Source: Sphingomonas donggukensis (GTDB taxonomy: Bacteria; Pseudomonadota; Alphaproteobacteria; Sphingomonadales; Sphingomonadaceae). Taken from it: a DNA stretch of 64,000 nt. The notes under the pieces are model-generated. The model was not told the DNA's origin and did no database searches. It saw only the letters and a list, made by a program, of their open reading frames with translations. Every line of letters starts with the position of its first letter. Positions within the stretch are counted from its first letter, which is position 1. Positions 1-7,996 of this stretch are shown one piece after another. The DNA lies in assembly GCF_023674425.1 (NCBI RefSeq), contig NZ_CP098401.1, forward strand, positions 2,277,501 through 2,341,500, read 5' to 3'. The position numbers and the translations under genes are program-made.

Positions 1-1174
1 CGGGCTGGGCGGGCTGCAGTTCGCGCTCGCGCCGCTCGCCGCCGGCTATTTCCGCCACGGCCAGGTCGCCGAGCTGCTCCGCGTGCAGGCGCTGCTCTAT
101 ATAGCGACGCCGTTCATCGCGCTCCCCTATGCGCTGCTCGCGCGCGCGATGGACTTCCGCCGGCAGGCCGCGGTCAATCTGATATCCTCGGTCGCCGGCG
201 CGCTCGCCGCGATCGGGGGAGCGATGACGGGCCTGGGCGTCTGGACACTGGTGCTCGCGCCCATGGTGCTCTTCTTCACCCGCGCGGTCGGGATGATGAC
301 CGCAGCGCGCGCGTGGATGTGGCCGAGCTTCGATTTCCGCGGCGCCGGCGGCATGGCGCGCTTCGGCGGGGTGATGGCGGCGGGGCAATTGTTCTGGTTC
401 GTCCAGAGCCAGGCCGACGTCTTTATCGCCGGGCGCCATTTCGACGCCCATACGCTCGGCATCTACACGACGGCACTGTTCCTCGCGCAGATCTTCGTCG
501 CGAAGTTCGTACCGCCGCTGAACGAGGTCGCCTTCTCCGCCTATGCGCGGATGCAGGGCGATGCGGGCGGAGTCGCCGCCGCCTTCTGCCGCTCGGTCGG
601 GCTGATCCTGCTGGTCGCCATGCCCTTCTACCTGGGGCTCGCCGTCGTCGCGCGGCCGCTGGTCGCGGTGATGCTGGGGGACAAGTGGATCGAGGTCGGG
701 CCGGTCGTCGCGCTGCTCGCGCTCGCCATGCCGTTCATGACGCTCCAGATCCTGTTCGCCCCGGCCAGCGACGCCCGCGGCCAGCCGGGAATCAGCGCGC
801 GCAACGGCGCGACCGGCGCGATCCTGCTGCCGGTCGCCTTCCTGGTCGGCATCCAATGGGGGCTGCCGGGCCTGGCCGCGGCATGGATCGTCGCCTGGCC
901 GCTGTTCCTGGCGATCTGCGCATGGCGGACGCTGCCGGTGATCGGGGTGGGCGTGCGCGATCTGGCCGAAGCCGTAGCGGTGCCGGTACTGGCGAGTGTC
1001 GCGATGGCGCTCGTCGTGCTGGTCGTCGACCGTGCGCTGCCCGCCATGCCCGCGCTGCCGCACCTATCGGTGCTGATCGCGACCGGGGGCACCGTCTATG
1101 CCGGGTGGCTGCTCGCCTTCGCACGCCCGACCGTCGCCGCGGCGATCGCGCTGGTGCGCAACCGCGGCGGCTGA
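1..1174 (+). CDS. Oligosaccharide flippase family protein (Wzx-like), 5'-truncated
   Basis: The reading frame is open from base 2, so the gene begins before the window; the in-frame GTG at 83 is not the real start. The visible 390 or so residues are strongly hydrophobic, with many predicted membrane segments separated by short Arg/Asp loops, and resemble the MATE-like polysaccharide flippases (Wzx/RfbX) that move lipid-linked sugar repeats across the inner membrane. A short basic tail follows the last helix. The CBS gene on the opposite strand ends 5 bases away. The family call is from overall composition and recognisable stretches such as the FWFVQSQADVFIAGR segment. The substrate cannot be named. 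Confidence 0.8.
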   Translation, partial: GLGGLQFALAPLAAGYFRHGQVAELLRVQALLYIATPFIALPYALLARAMDFRRQAAVNLISSVAGALAAIGGAMTGLGVWTLVLAPMVLFFTRAVGMMTAARAWMWPSFDFRGAGGMARFGGVMAAGQLFWFVQSQADVFIAGRHFDAHTLGIYTTALFLAQIFVAKFVPPLNEVAFSAYARMQGDAGGVAAAFCRSVGLILLVAMPFYLGLAVVARPLVAVMLGDKWIEVGPVVALLALAMPFMTLQILFAPASDARGQPGISARNGATGAILLPVAFLVGIQWGLPGLAAAWIVAWPLFLAICAWRTLPVIGVGVRDLAEAVAVPVLASVAMALVVLVVDRALPAMPALPHLSVLIATGGTVYAGWLLAFARPTVAAAIALVRNRGG

Positions 1175-1178
1175 GCCC

Positions 1179-1607
1179 TCACACCCGCTGGATATAGTCG
1201 CGCATCGCCGCGGCTTCGGATTCGATGCGGTCGATGCGGTGCTTCACCAGGTCGCCGATCGAGACGATGCCGATCACCACCCCGCCCTCGACCACCGGCA
1301 GGTGCCGCACCCGCCGCCGCGTCATCAGCGACAGCGCGCCCAGCACCGAATCGCCCAGCGCGACCGTCATCACCGGGGTGGTCATCACGTCGGCGACATT
1401 GCGCGCCAGCGCCGCCGCCCCGCCGTCGTGCAGGCACCGGATCACATCGCGTTCGGAAAACACGCCGACCACCTGGTCACCGTCCATCACCGGCACCGCG
1501 CCGATGCGCCGCTCGGCCAGCAGCGTCACGGCATCGCCGACCCGCGCGGTGGCGGGGATCGAGGTGACCTCGCGCCCCTTGTCGCCCAGGACCATCGCGA
1601 TCGTCAT
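1179..1607 (-). CDS. CBS domain-containing protein
   Basis: A 142-residue protein made almost entirely of two CBS motifs (about residues 10-65 and 75-135), the nucleotide-sensing Bateman module. Typical segments are IGAVPVMDGDQVVGVFSERD and VRHLPVVEGGVVIGIVSIGD. The frame is open for another 180 residues upstream, but the ATG at 1607 is chosen because GGAGAGG sits just before it and both CBS motifs follow. It stands alone; stand-alone CBS proteins usually bind adenine nucleotides and regulate partners, but no partner is evident here. Confidence 0.9.
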   Translation of the reverse strand: MTIAMVLGDKGREVTSIPATARVGDAVTLLAERRIGAVPVMDGDQVVGVFSERDVIRCLHDGGAAALARNVADVMTTPVMTVALGDSVLGALSLMTRRRVRHLPVVEGGVVIGIVSIGDLVKHRIDRIESEAAAMRDYIQRV

Positions 1608-1682
1608 CGCATCCTCTCCCATCTGTCTCGGGCGTTGAGCATCCCACGGATCGGGCGCATTGGCAAAGGGATGCGCAAGGAC

Positions 1683-1991
1683 ATGCCGGAGCGCGGGCCC
1701 CTCGACGATCCCGCCTATGCCGCCTTCGCCTGGGCGCGGTTCCGGCGGATCATGCGGTGGATGGCGCTGGCGTCGGCGGTGGCCGCCGCGGTCGCGGTCG
1801 CGGTGCTGTGGCACGCGGTCGGCCCGCTGCCCGTACATATGGCGATCGCGACGGCGCTCGGCGTCGGGCTGTCGGTGCTGCTCGCGGCGGCGCTGATGGG
1901 GCTGATGTTCCTCAGCTCCGGCAGCGGCCACGACGAAGCCGTCGACCGGGCGGACCTGCGCGAGGATGCGGAGTCCTGGCGGGACCGGTGA
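1683..1991 (+). CDS. Small two-helix membrane protein of unknown function
   Basis: A 102-residue protein with an acidic/aromatic N-terminus (DDPAYAAFAWARFRRIMRWM), two membrane helices at about residues 25-45 and 50-75, and a charged Asp/Arg-rich tail. The ATG at 1683 is preferred over the ATG at 1671 because AAGGGA at 1667-1672 then sits at a normal distance; the upstream ATG overlaps that site. I do not recognise a named function. It is divergent from the CBS gene, with a gap of about 75 bases. Confidence 0.7.
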   Translation: MPERGPLDDPAYAAFAWARFRRIMRWMALASAVAAAVAVAVLWHAVGPLPVHMAIATALGVGLSVLLAAALMGLMFLSSGSGHDEAVDRADLREDAESWRDR

Positions 1992-2020
1992 AGGGAAGGG
2001 AGTTCGGGGGAGGCGCGAAG

Positions 2021-2430
2021 AAGGAGTGGTTCTCGCAGAGGCGCGGAGGCGCGAAGGGGATGCGCTCGACGACAGCCCGCGAACCTCACGCCAGCCACCG
2101 CCGAACATCGGCCAGCAGTGGCTCGCGCGACACCGACAGCGCGACCACACCCCCTTCGCGCCTGCGCGTGAACATCCTTATTATGCGCTGCCGCACTAAT
2201 CACGCCAAGCCGCGGAGACGGTTCACCTGGCGCGATGCTCAGGTAGGTCGCCGAGTGATCGCGTTCATGATCGGCCACGCCCCTGGAGCGTCCGCCCCAT
2301 CTTCGCGCCTTCGCGCCTTCTCTGAACCCCCTTCTTCCGCGCCCCAGGACGCGGCCGCCGCGACGCTCGGGGGGCTATCGTCAAGCACACCCCTCCGCGC
2401 CTCCGCGCCTCCGCGCCTCTGCGCAAACCG
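2021..2430. repeat. Cluster of GCGGAGGCGC-type intergenic repeats in inverted orientation
   Basis: The 540-base gap 1992-2531 holds no credible gene. One unit at about 2028-2085 reads GCAGAGGCGCGGAGGCGC and continues into a longer imperfect match. Two further units on the opposite strand lie at about 2302-2344 and 2349-2428. The reverse complement of the last shares the GCAGAGGCGCGGAGGCGC core and then aligns imperfectly for roughly 35 more bases (for example CTCGACGACAGCCC against CTTGACGATAGCCC). Short open frames here are Arg-rich artefacts of the repeat. Confidence 0.65.
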
Positions 2431-2471
2431 ATACTCTTCTCCTCACCCGAAACCCCGGCACAACGCCCAAA

Positions 2472-2512
2472 GAAAAAGGGCCGGCCCCGCACCCGCGGAA
2501 CCGGCCCCTTTT
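2472..2512 (-). terminator. Rho-independent terminator of the DUF4167 gene
   Basis: A stem GGGCCGG (2478-2484) pairs with CCGGCCC (2501-2507). Read on the minus strand the stem is followed by a run of five T (complement of 2473-2477). It lies 20 bases past the stop of the DUF4167 gene. Confidence 0.8.
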
Positions 2513-2531
2513 CACGTCATCCGAAGGCAGA

Positions 2532-3422
2532 TCACGCCGCCGGCGGCATCGATTCGTCGTCGGTGCGCACGCGGCGCGGGCGACCGCGGCGGGGGCGCTC
2601 CTCGACGGCTGCGTCGGGCTCGCCTGCCTCGACCGCAGCAGGAGCGATCGCGGGCGGCAGGATGTTGGCGTCGAAGCCTTCGCTCTCGACCGCCGCCACC
2701 GCATCGCGGCGCGGTCGGCCGCGGCGCGGGCGCTCGGCCTGCACTTCGTCGTTGGCGGGCACCGGACGCGCCTCACGCGTGTCGTCGCCGCGCGGGGCAT
2801 CGCCCCGGTCGCGGGCATAGCCATTGGCCGAGCGCGAGCGGCGCGGGGCCTCGTCGCCCTCGTCCGAACGGTCGCGACGGGGGCGTTCCTGACGCTCGCC
2901 GACGTTGCCGTTCGCCTCACCGGCAGCGCGATCGCGACGCGGGCGGTCGTCGCCGCCGCGGTCGCCACGATCGTTACGCTCGCCGCGCTGGTCACCCCGG
3001 CGCAGCTCGCGGCGGGCTTCCTCGCGGCGGGCCTCGGCCTCATCCTCGTCGTCCTGCGGGCGCTGGGTCTGGCCGTAGCTCGCGGGCGAAGCGATCTCGC
3101 CCTCATAGCCGAAATCGTCGCCGCCATCGTCGTCGTCGTTCTGCTGGCGACGGCCCTGCTGGCCCTGGCCATCCTCCATCCGCGCGCGGCTTTCGCTCAG
3201 CACACGGAAATAATGGTCGGCGAACTGCAGGTAATATTCGGTGGTGACGCGGTCGCCGCTGCGCTGCGCATCGCTCGCGAGGTTCTTGTACTTCTCGAGC
3301 AGCTGGGCGGCATTGCCGCGCGCGCGGTTGTCGATGCGATTGCCATTGTCCGGGCGACCGGGGTTTCCCCCTTGACGCTGCCCGCCACGACCGCGACGGC
3401 GGCCGGCCTGACGATTGTTCAT
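2532..3422 (-). CDS. DUF4167 domain-containing protein with long disordered Arg/Asp-rich tail
   Basis: A 296-residue protein. The first 85 residues form the conserved DUF4167 region: a basic Gly/Arg/Gln-rich N-terminus, then a helical core with NAAQLLEKYKNLASDAQRSGD and YYLQFADHYFRVL. The rest is low-complexity, alternating acidic (DDDDGGDDF) and basic (RPRRGRPRR) stretches, the latter repeated at least three times. Such AT-hook-like repeats and the basic N-terminus suggest nucleic-acid binding, but this is inference. The ATG at 3422 is used; a TTG immediately before it is also in frame. It lies downstream of prfA-prmC on the same strand, a linkage common in alphaproteobacteria. Confidence 0.9.
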   Translation of the reverse strand: MNNRQAGRRRGRGGQRQGGNPGRPDNGNRIDNRARGNAAQLLEKYKNLASDAQRSGDRVTTEYYLQFADHYFRVLSESRARMEDGQGQQGRRQQNDDDDGGDDFGYEGEIASPASYGQTQRPQDDEDEAEARREEARRELRRGDQRGERNDRGDRGGDDRPRRDRAAGEANGNVGERQERPRRDRSDEGDEAPRRSRSANGYARDRGDAPRGDDTREARPVPANDEVQAERPRRGRPRRDAVAAVESEGFDANILPPAIAPAAVEAGEPDAAVEERPRRGRPRRVRTDDESMPPAA

Positions 3423-3699
3423 CAAAATGTTCGGTCCTGTCCCAATCTGGCGTCCCGGGTCCGGTTAAAACTGCGCGGACCGTGGATGCGTGACATACCC
3501 CCGGGCGTTCCGGACCAAGCGCCGCGGATCGCCCCGCCATTGCCGCCGGACGTCAGCGGCGCGATAGCGTGATCGGGCGAGCGCCAGTATCACAAAGCCC
3601 GATTATCAATGCTTTGGAAGATGGTGCCTGCCCCGCCGCCAGTCTTAGCGGCTGCGGCAGCGATCGCCAAGCATAATATTGTGAGCGGCCCCGCCCCCG

Positions 3700-4536
3700 T
3701 CAAGTCAGCACCAGGCAGCGCGCGTGCCCGGCCAGGTCGCGGCGCACCGCGACCGCGAAGCCTGCGTCCGCAAACAGCGCGCCGACCACGTCCGCCTGCG
3801 TCGAACCGACCTCGACGCACGCCACCCCGCCCAGCGCGAGTTGCGCGCGCAGCACGCCGGCGATGGCGCGGTAATCGTCGAGCCCGTCCGCGCCCGCGAA
3901 CAGCGCCGACGCCGGCTCCCACTCCACCACCTCGCGCGGCAGCACGTCGTCGGTGGCGATATAGGGCGGGTTGCACAGGATCAGGTCATGGCGCGCGCCG
4001 TCGCCGCCCCAGCCCCCCCGCGCGAATCTAGCCCGCGTTTCCATCCCAAGCCGCGCGGCATTGGCGGCTGCGATGGCGAGCGCCGCGTCGGAGGCGTCGA
4101 TCCCCACCCCGCGCGCGCGCGGCCATTCATCCAGCGCGGCCAGCAACAGCGCCCCCGATCCCGTCCCCAGGTCGAGCACCGACCCCGGCCCGCCCGTTCC
4201 CGCGAAATGCGCCACCGCCGCCTCGATCAACGTCTCGCTGTCGGCACGCGGCACCAGCACGCCGGGTTCGACCGCGAGCTCGATCGTCCAGAACGCGCGG
4301 GTGCCGGTGATATAGGCGACGGGTTCGTGCGCGAGGCGTCTTGCGACCAAATCGGCGAAGGCGGGTGGCGCTGGGTCGTCGAGACGCGAGAGCAGAAGCG
4401 TCTCGCGCGACACCCCCATCGCGTGCGCCATCAGCAATTCGGCATCGAGCCGCGCGGTCGGGGAGACGGCGGCGATGCGTGCGGCGGCGGCGGCGAGGGC
4501 GTGGCGGGCGGTCACGAGGGACCGTCCATCGCGCAA
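3700..4536 (-). CDS. prmC: Peptide chain release factor N5-glutamine methyltransferase
   Basis: A 278-residue protein matching PrmC, which methylates the Gln of the GGQ loop of release factors using SAM. The N-terminal helical domain contains LDAELLMAHAMGVSRE. The Rossmann domain carries motif I (VLDLGTGSGALLLA, about residues 118-131) and the catalytic NPPY at residues 189-192. It lies immediately downstream of prfA, whose product is its substrate, in the usual order. The first ATG is at 4536; a GTG seven codons in (VTARHAL) is an alternative. An 80-base hairpin element separates it from prfA. Confidence 0.95.
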   Translation of the reverse strand: MRDGRSLVTARHALAAAAARIAAVSPTARLDAELLMAHAMGVSRETLLLSRLDDPAPPAFADLVARRLAHEPVAYITGTRAFWTIELAVEPGVLVPRADSETLIEAAVAHFAGTGGPGSVLDLGTGSGALLLAALDEWPRARGVGIDASDAALAIAAANAARLGMETRARFARGGWGGDGARHDLILCNPPYIATDDVLPREVVEWEPASALFAGADGLDDYRAIAGVLRAQLALGGVACVEVGSTQADVVGALFADAGFAVAVRRDLAGHARCLVLT

Positions 4537-4537
4537 C

Positions 4538-4620
4538 GCCGCGGCAAAGCCGCGTCGTCGGACGGGGCGCCGCCCCGCCGGCCGTGCTTGCGCGAGTCCT
4601 GCCGCTGCGCGCGGCAGGCC
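4538..4620. repeat. Triple-hairpin intergenic element, copy A
   Basis: Three consecutive hairpins: CGCGGC-aaa-GCCGCG; then CGG, an unpaired A, and CGGGGC-gcc-GCCCCG closed by CCG (4559-4580); then CCTGCCGC-tgcgc-GCGGCAGG. The spacer AAGCCGYGTCGTCGGACGG is shared with the copies at 7213 and 46330. It fills the prfA-prmC gap. Confidence 0.8.
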
Positions 4621-4623
4621 GCC

Positions 4624-5697
4624 CTACGCATCGAGACTCGCCAGCCGCTCCGCCTCGTCCTCGGCGATCAGCGCGGTCAGCAGTTCGTCCATCTCGCCCT
4701 CCAAGATCTCGGGCAGGCGGTGGAGAGTCAGGTTGATGCGGTGGTCGGTCACGCGGCCTTGCGGGAAATTGTAGGTGCGGATGCGCTCGGACCGGTCGCC
4801 CGACCCGACCATCGCCTTGCGCGTACCCGATCGCTCGGCGGCCAGCCGCTCGCGCTCGGCCTCATACAGCCGGGTCCGCAGCACCTTCAGCGCCTTCGCC
4901 TTGTTCTTGTGCTGCGATTTCTCGTCCTGCTGGATCACCACCAGCCCGGTCGGCAGATGCGTGATGCGCACCGCGCTATCGGTCGTGTTGACCGACTGCC
5001 CCCCCGGACCCGACGAGCGGTACACGTCGATGCGCAGGTCGCGCGCCTCGTCGATGTGGACGTCGACGTCCTCCGCCTCGGGCAGCACCGCGACCGTGGC
5101 GGCGGAGGTGTGGATGCGCCCCCCGCTCTCGGTGACCGGCACGCGCTGCACGCGGTGGACGCCGCTTTCGAACTTCAGCCTAGCGAACACGCCGGTCCCG
5201 GTGACGCTGGCAACGACTTCCTTGAAGCCTCCCGCGTCGGAGGTGGACGACGATATCAGCTCGACGCGCCAGCCCTGCGCTTCCGCATAGCGCTGGTACA
5301 TCCGCATCAGGTCGCCCGCGAACAGCGCCGCCTCGTCCCCGCCGGTGCCGGCGCGAATCTCGAGCATCGCCGGCCGCGCATCGGCGGCATCGCGCGGCAG
5401 CAGCGACAGCGCCAGCGCCCGCTCCGCCGACCCCAGCGCCGCCTCGTTCTCGCGCAGTTCCTCGAGAGCCATCGCGCGCAGGTCGGCGTCTGCGTCCTGC
5501 GTCATGAAGGCGAGCGACGTCGCTTCAGCGCGCAACCGCCGCACCAGCCCAGCCGCCGCCGCGACCGGCTCCAGCTCGGCATATTCCTTGGACACCGCGA
5601 CGAAGCGCTCGCCCGACAAGTCGCCGGTCGCCATCAGCGCCTGCAACTCATCCCGCCGCGCCTCGATCTGCGCGATGCGTTCGGGGGCGATTTTCAT
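4624..5697 (-). CDS. prfA: Peptide chain release factor 1
   Basis: A 357-residue class I release factor, the normal length for RF1, which terminates translation at UAA and UAG. The GGQ catalytic tripeptide is at residues 232-234 within [20 protein letters not shown], and the C-terminal [14 protein letters not shown] segment is typical of RF1. The frame is open 38 codons upstream, but the ATG at 5697 ([18 protein letters not shown]) matches the family start; the upstream part is the nested palindrome. It is followed by prmC and preceded by hisS. Confidence 0.96.
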   Translation of the reverse strand: MKIAPERIAQIEARRDELQALMATGDLSGERFVAVSKEYAELEPVAAAAGLVRRLRAEATSLAFMTQDADADLRAMALEELRENEAALGSAERALALSLLPRDAADARPAMLEIRAGTGGDEAALFAGDLMRMYQRYAEAQGWRVELISSSTSDAGGFKEVVASVTGTGVFARLKFESGVHRVQRVPVTESGGRIHTSAATVAVLPEAEDVDVHIDEARDLRIDVYRSSGPGGQSVNTTDSAVRITHLPTGLVVIQQDEKSQHKNKAKALKVLRTRLYEAERERLAAERSGTRKAMVGSGDRSERIRTYNFPQGRVTDHRINLTLHRLPEILEGEMDELLTALIAEDEAERLASLDA

Positions 5698-5714
5698 ACC
5701 GAGCCCCACCCACC

Positions 5715-5796
5715 CCGTGCTCCCGCGCAGGCGGGAGCCCAGGGTTGCGAGGGCAGAGCTCCGTAACCCTGGGCCCCCGCCTGCGCGGGGGCACGG
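5715..5796. repeat. Nested inverted repeat (double hairpin) between hisS and prfA
   Basis: Arms 5715-5746 and 5765-5796 are complementary over 30 of 32 bases, and each arm is itself a hairpin (CTCCCGC-gcag-GCGGGAG in the first). The two differences are a T-A pair in one arm replaced by a C-G pair in the other, so both folds are preserved. Confidence 0.85.
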
Positions 5797-5815
5797 CTTA
5801 CTTTGGTGCAAACAC

Positions 5816-7138
5816 TCATGCTGGAGTTAGCCGCTCAGCCAAGGGAGCCAGCGTTTGGCATTGGTGCTCGGCAAGCTCATCCTCGAACAACAGGTCGAAA
5901 ATGCCCTGCGGAATCCAGTTCCGTCGCATCTCTGCCTGCTGCCCGGTCGAGAGCGATTTGACGACGACGACATCCTTCGCCAGTTCGTCATCGCCGAGAA
6001 TAATTGCGTATTTCGCGCCGAGTGCGTTGGCCTTCGCCAGACGGCGCTTCATGTTGCCGGTGAATGCCATGTCGGTTGTGACATCTGCCCTTCGCAGAGC
6101 AGCGACGATGCCCTGCGCCTGGCTTTCGGCTGCAGACCCTATTGGCACGACGACTGCGTCGATCGCCAAGTTATTGGGCTCATCAATCAACATCGCCAGC
6201 CGCTCGACCCCAGCCGCCCAGCCGACGCCCGGCGTCTCCGGTCCGCCCAAACTCCCGATCAACCCGTCATAGCGCCCGCCGGCCAGCACCGTCCCCTGCG
6301 CGCCCAGCCGGTCGGTCACGAATTCGAACGCGGTATGGCGATAATAGTCCAGCCCCCGCACCAGCCGGTCGTTGCGCGTCCACGCCACTCCCGCGGCATC
6401 GAGGCCCGCGGTCACCTGCCCGAAGAAATCGCGCGCGGCGTCCGTCAGGAAATCGTCGATCCCCGGCGCACTGTCGGCAATCGGACGATCCCGCGGATCC
6501 TTCGAATCCAGGATTCGCAGCGGATTCTTGTCCAGCCGCGCCAGGCTGTCCTCGCTCAACTCCCCGCGCGCGCCCTGGAAATGCTCGACCAGCGCCGCCC
6601 GCCACGCATCGCGCGTCTCGGCGTCGCCCAGCGTATTGAGCTGCAGCGTCACGTCGTCGGCAATCCCCAGCTCGCGCAGCAACTGGTCGGCCAGCGCCAG
6701 CAATTCCACGTCCGCCGCCGGCTCGGCCGCGCCGATCACCTCGGCGTCGATCTGGTGGAACTGGCGATACCGCCCCTTCTGCGGGCGTTCGTAGCGGAAC
6801 ACCGGGCCGCTGGTGGCGATCTTCATCGGCGCATGCTGCTGCCAGCCGTTGCCGATATAGGCGCGCGCGATCCCCGCGGTGAATTCGGGCCGCAGCGTTA
6901 CAGAGTCCCCGCTGCGATCCTCGAAGCTGTACATTTCCTTCGACACCACGTCGGTGGTCTCGCCGATGGAGCGCGCGAACACCTGCGTGTCCTCGAACAC
7001 CGGGATCTCGATCCGCTGGAAGCAATACAGCCGCCGCACCCGCTCGAACGTGTCGAGCACATGCGCGAAGCGGCGCTGCTCCTCGAAAGCGATGTCCTGC
7101 GTACCGCGGATGCGTTGGGGGGTCTGGATGCGCGCCAT
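5816..7138 (-). CDS. hisS: Histidine--tRNA ligase
   Basis: A 440-residue class II aminoacyl-tRNA synthetase. Class II motif 2 is in [19 protein letters not shown] (about residues 108-128), the histidine-specific motif [16 protein letters not shown] is near residue 260, and [14 protein letters not shown] precedes motif 3. The C-terminal anticodon-binding domain is present. It is the first gene of the hisS-prfA-prmC block on the minus strand. A tRNA gene lies 175 bases upstream. Start [15 protein letters not shown] matches the family. Confidence 0.96.
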   Translation of the reverse strand: MARIQTPQRIRGTQDIAFEEQRRFAHVLDTFERVRRLYCFQRIEIPVFEDTQVFARSIGETTDVVSKEMYSFEDRSGDSVTLRPEFTAGIARAYIGNGWQQHAPMKIATSGPVFRYERPQKGRYRQFHQIDAEVIGAAEPAADVELLALADQLLRELGIADDVTLQLNTLGDAETRDAWRAALVEHFQGARGELSEDSLARLDKNPLRILDSKDPRDRPIADSAPGIDDFLTDAARDFFGQVTAGLDAAGVAWTRNDRLVRGLDYYRHTAFEFVTDRLGAQGTVLAGGRYDGLIGSLGGPETPGVGWAAGVERLAMLIDEPNNLAIDAVVVPIGSAAESQAQGIVAALRRADVTTDMAFTGNMKRRLAKANALGAKYAIILGDDELAKDVVVVKSLSTGQQAEMRRNWIPQGIFDLLFEDELAEHQCQTLAPLAERLTPA

Positions 7139-7212
7139 AAGGCCGCGGGCTTTATGCGAGGGGGTGCGTGGCGTCTAGCTGTGTGGGGGGAGACGGTACG
7201 CGGCGGTCCCAG

Positions 7213-7312
7213 GGCCGCGACCCGGCAAAGCCGTGTCGTCGGACGGCGCTTTGGCGCCGCCGGCCGAGCCTGCGCTGTTCGCGCTCCGGCTTCGCCGGAC
7301 GGCTCGCGCAGG
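7213..7312. repeat. Triple-hairpin intergenic element, copy B
   Basis: Same architecture as the copy at 4538. The core is CGG, an unpaired A, CGGCGC-tttg-GCGCCG and CCG (7240-7262). The third hairpin is AGCCTGCGC ... GCGCAGGCT with an inner CCGG-cttcg-CCGG. It lies between the tRNA-Gly gene and hisS. Confidence 0.8.
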
Positions 7313-7313
7313 C

Positions 7314-7387
7314 TGGAGCGGGTGAAGGGAATCGAACCCTCGTCGTAAGCTTGGAAGGCTTCTGCTCTACCATTGAGCTACACCCGC
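7314..7387 (-). tRNA. tRNA-Gly (anticodon TCC)
   Basis: On the minus strand the gene reads GCGGGTGTAGCTCAATGG at its 5' end, has an anticodon loop CTTCCAA (anticodon TCC), a T-loop GGTTCGATTCC, a matching acceptor CACCCGC and an encoded CCA. The cloverleaf is complete apart from one weak pair at the top of the anticodon stem. Confidence 0.96.
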
Positions 7388-7439
7388 CTGCGCCCCTTCG
7401 CCTTTAGGCGAAGCGGGCTTCGGCGGGCAAGCCCGGCTT

Positions 7440-7682
7440 TCATCGCAAATGTCGGTTTGCAAAGGCCCGACCCGAACCGGACTTCAGATAGCGCTCGAAG
7501 GCGGCAGCGCGTTCGCGGTTTGGCAGCGCCGTGTAACTGACCAAAATCCACGGTCGATACTTCGCAGTGTGCGCCGATCGCCCGGCATTATGCTCCGCCA
7601 GCCGCGCCCGCAGGTCATCCGTCAATCCAGTGTAATGCTGTTCGGGATCGCCCACGCTGCGCAGGATGTAGACGTAGAACAT
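7440..7682 (-). CDS. GIY-YIG nuclease superfamily protein
   Basis: An 80-residue protein with the GIY-YIG fold signature: YVYILRS at the N-terminus, HYTGLTDDLRARLAEHNAG and the later FERYLKSGSGRAFANRHL. It is the short UvrC-type single-domain form (YhbQ-like family), about 80-100 residues in relatives. The role of these small proteins is poorly defined; DNA-structure cleavage is known for some. It is sandwiched between two tRNA genes on the same strand. Confidence 0.9.
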   Translation of the reverse strand: MFYVYILRSVGDPEQHYTGLTDDLRARLAEHNAGRSAHTAKYRPWILVSYTALPNRERAAAFERYLKSGSGRAFANRHLR

Positions 7683-7726
7683 CCCACGACATTAGCGGTG
7701 CGAAAAAGGATGGCTAGCCAGCCGAA

Positions 7727-7745
7727 GCTCCGCGATCAGCGGAGC
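7727..7745 (-). terminator. Hairpin downstream of tRNA-Tyr, possible terminator
   Basis: GCTCCGC-gatca-GCGGAGC is a perfect 7-bp stem lying just past the 3' end of tRNA-Tyr on the minus strand. A T-rich tract (complement of AAAAAGG at 7704-7710) comes about 20 bases later, after a second short palindrome, so the fit to a simple terminator is imperfect. Confidence 0.45.
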
Positions 7746-7751
7746 GAAGGT

Positions 7752-7837
7752 TGGTGGACAGGGCTGGATTCGAACCAGCGTACGCTTGCACGGGCAGATT
7801 TACAGTCTGCTGCCTTTAACCACTCGGCCACCTGTCC
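7752..7837 (-). tRNA. tRNA-Tyr (anticodon GTA)
   Basis: On the minus strand the gene begins GGACAGGTGGCCGAGTGG, has an anticodon stem GCAGA/TCTGC with loop CTGTAAA (anticodon GTA), a long variable arm as expected for bacterial tRNA-Tyr, a T-loop GGTTCGAATCC, and an encoded CCA. Confidence 0.97.
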
Positions 7838-7996
7838 CCCAGGTCACAGACCCCGCCGTGGTGCGCGGGATCGGTCGCTCGTTGCAGAGCGAGGGCGCCC
7901 CATGCCGAAGCGGGGCCGTGCTGTCAACGCGGGCCTTGCCGCCGGCTCGCCCGATCAATAGCACACGCACAATTCACGCCGTCATCCAGGGGGACC

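Noticed and set aside
1992..2531. Short Arg-rich open frames in the repeat gap (for example 2265-2492 minus)
   Set aside because: They are made of the GCGGAGGCGC repeat itself and carry no ribosome site or family resemblance.
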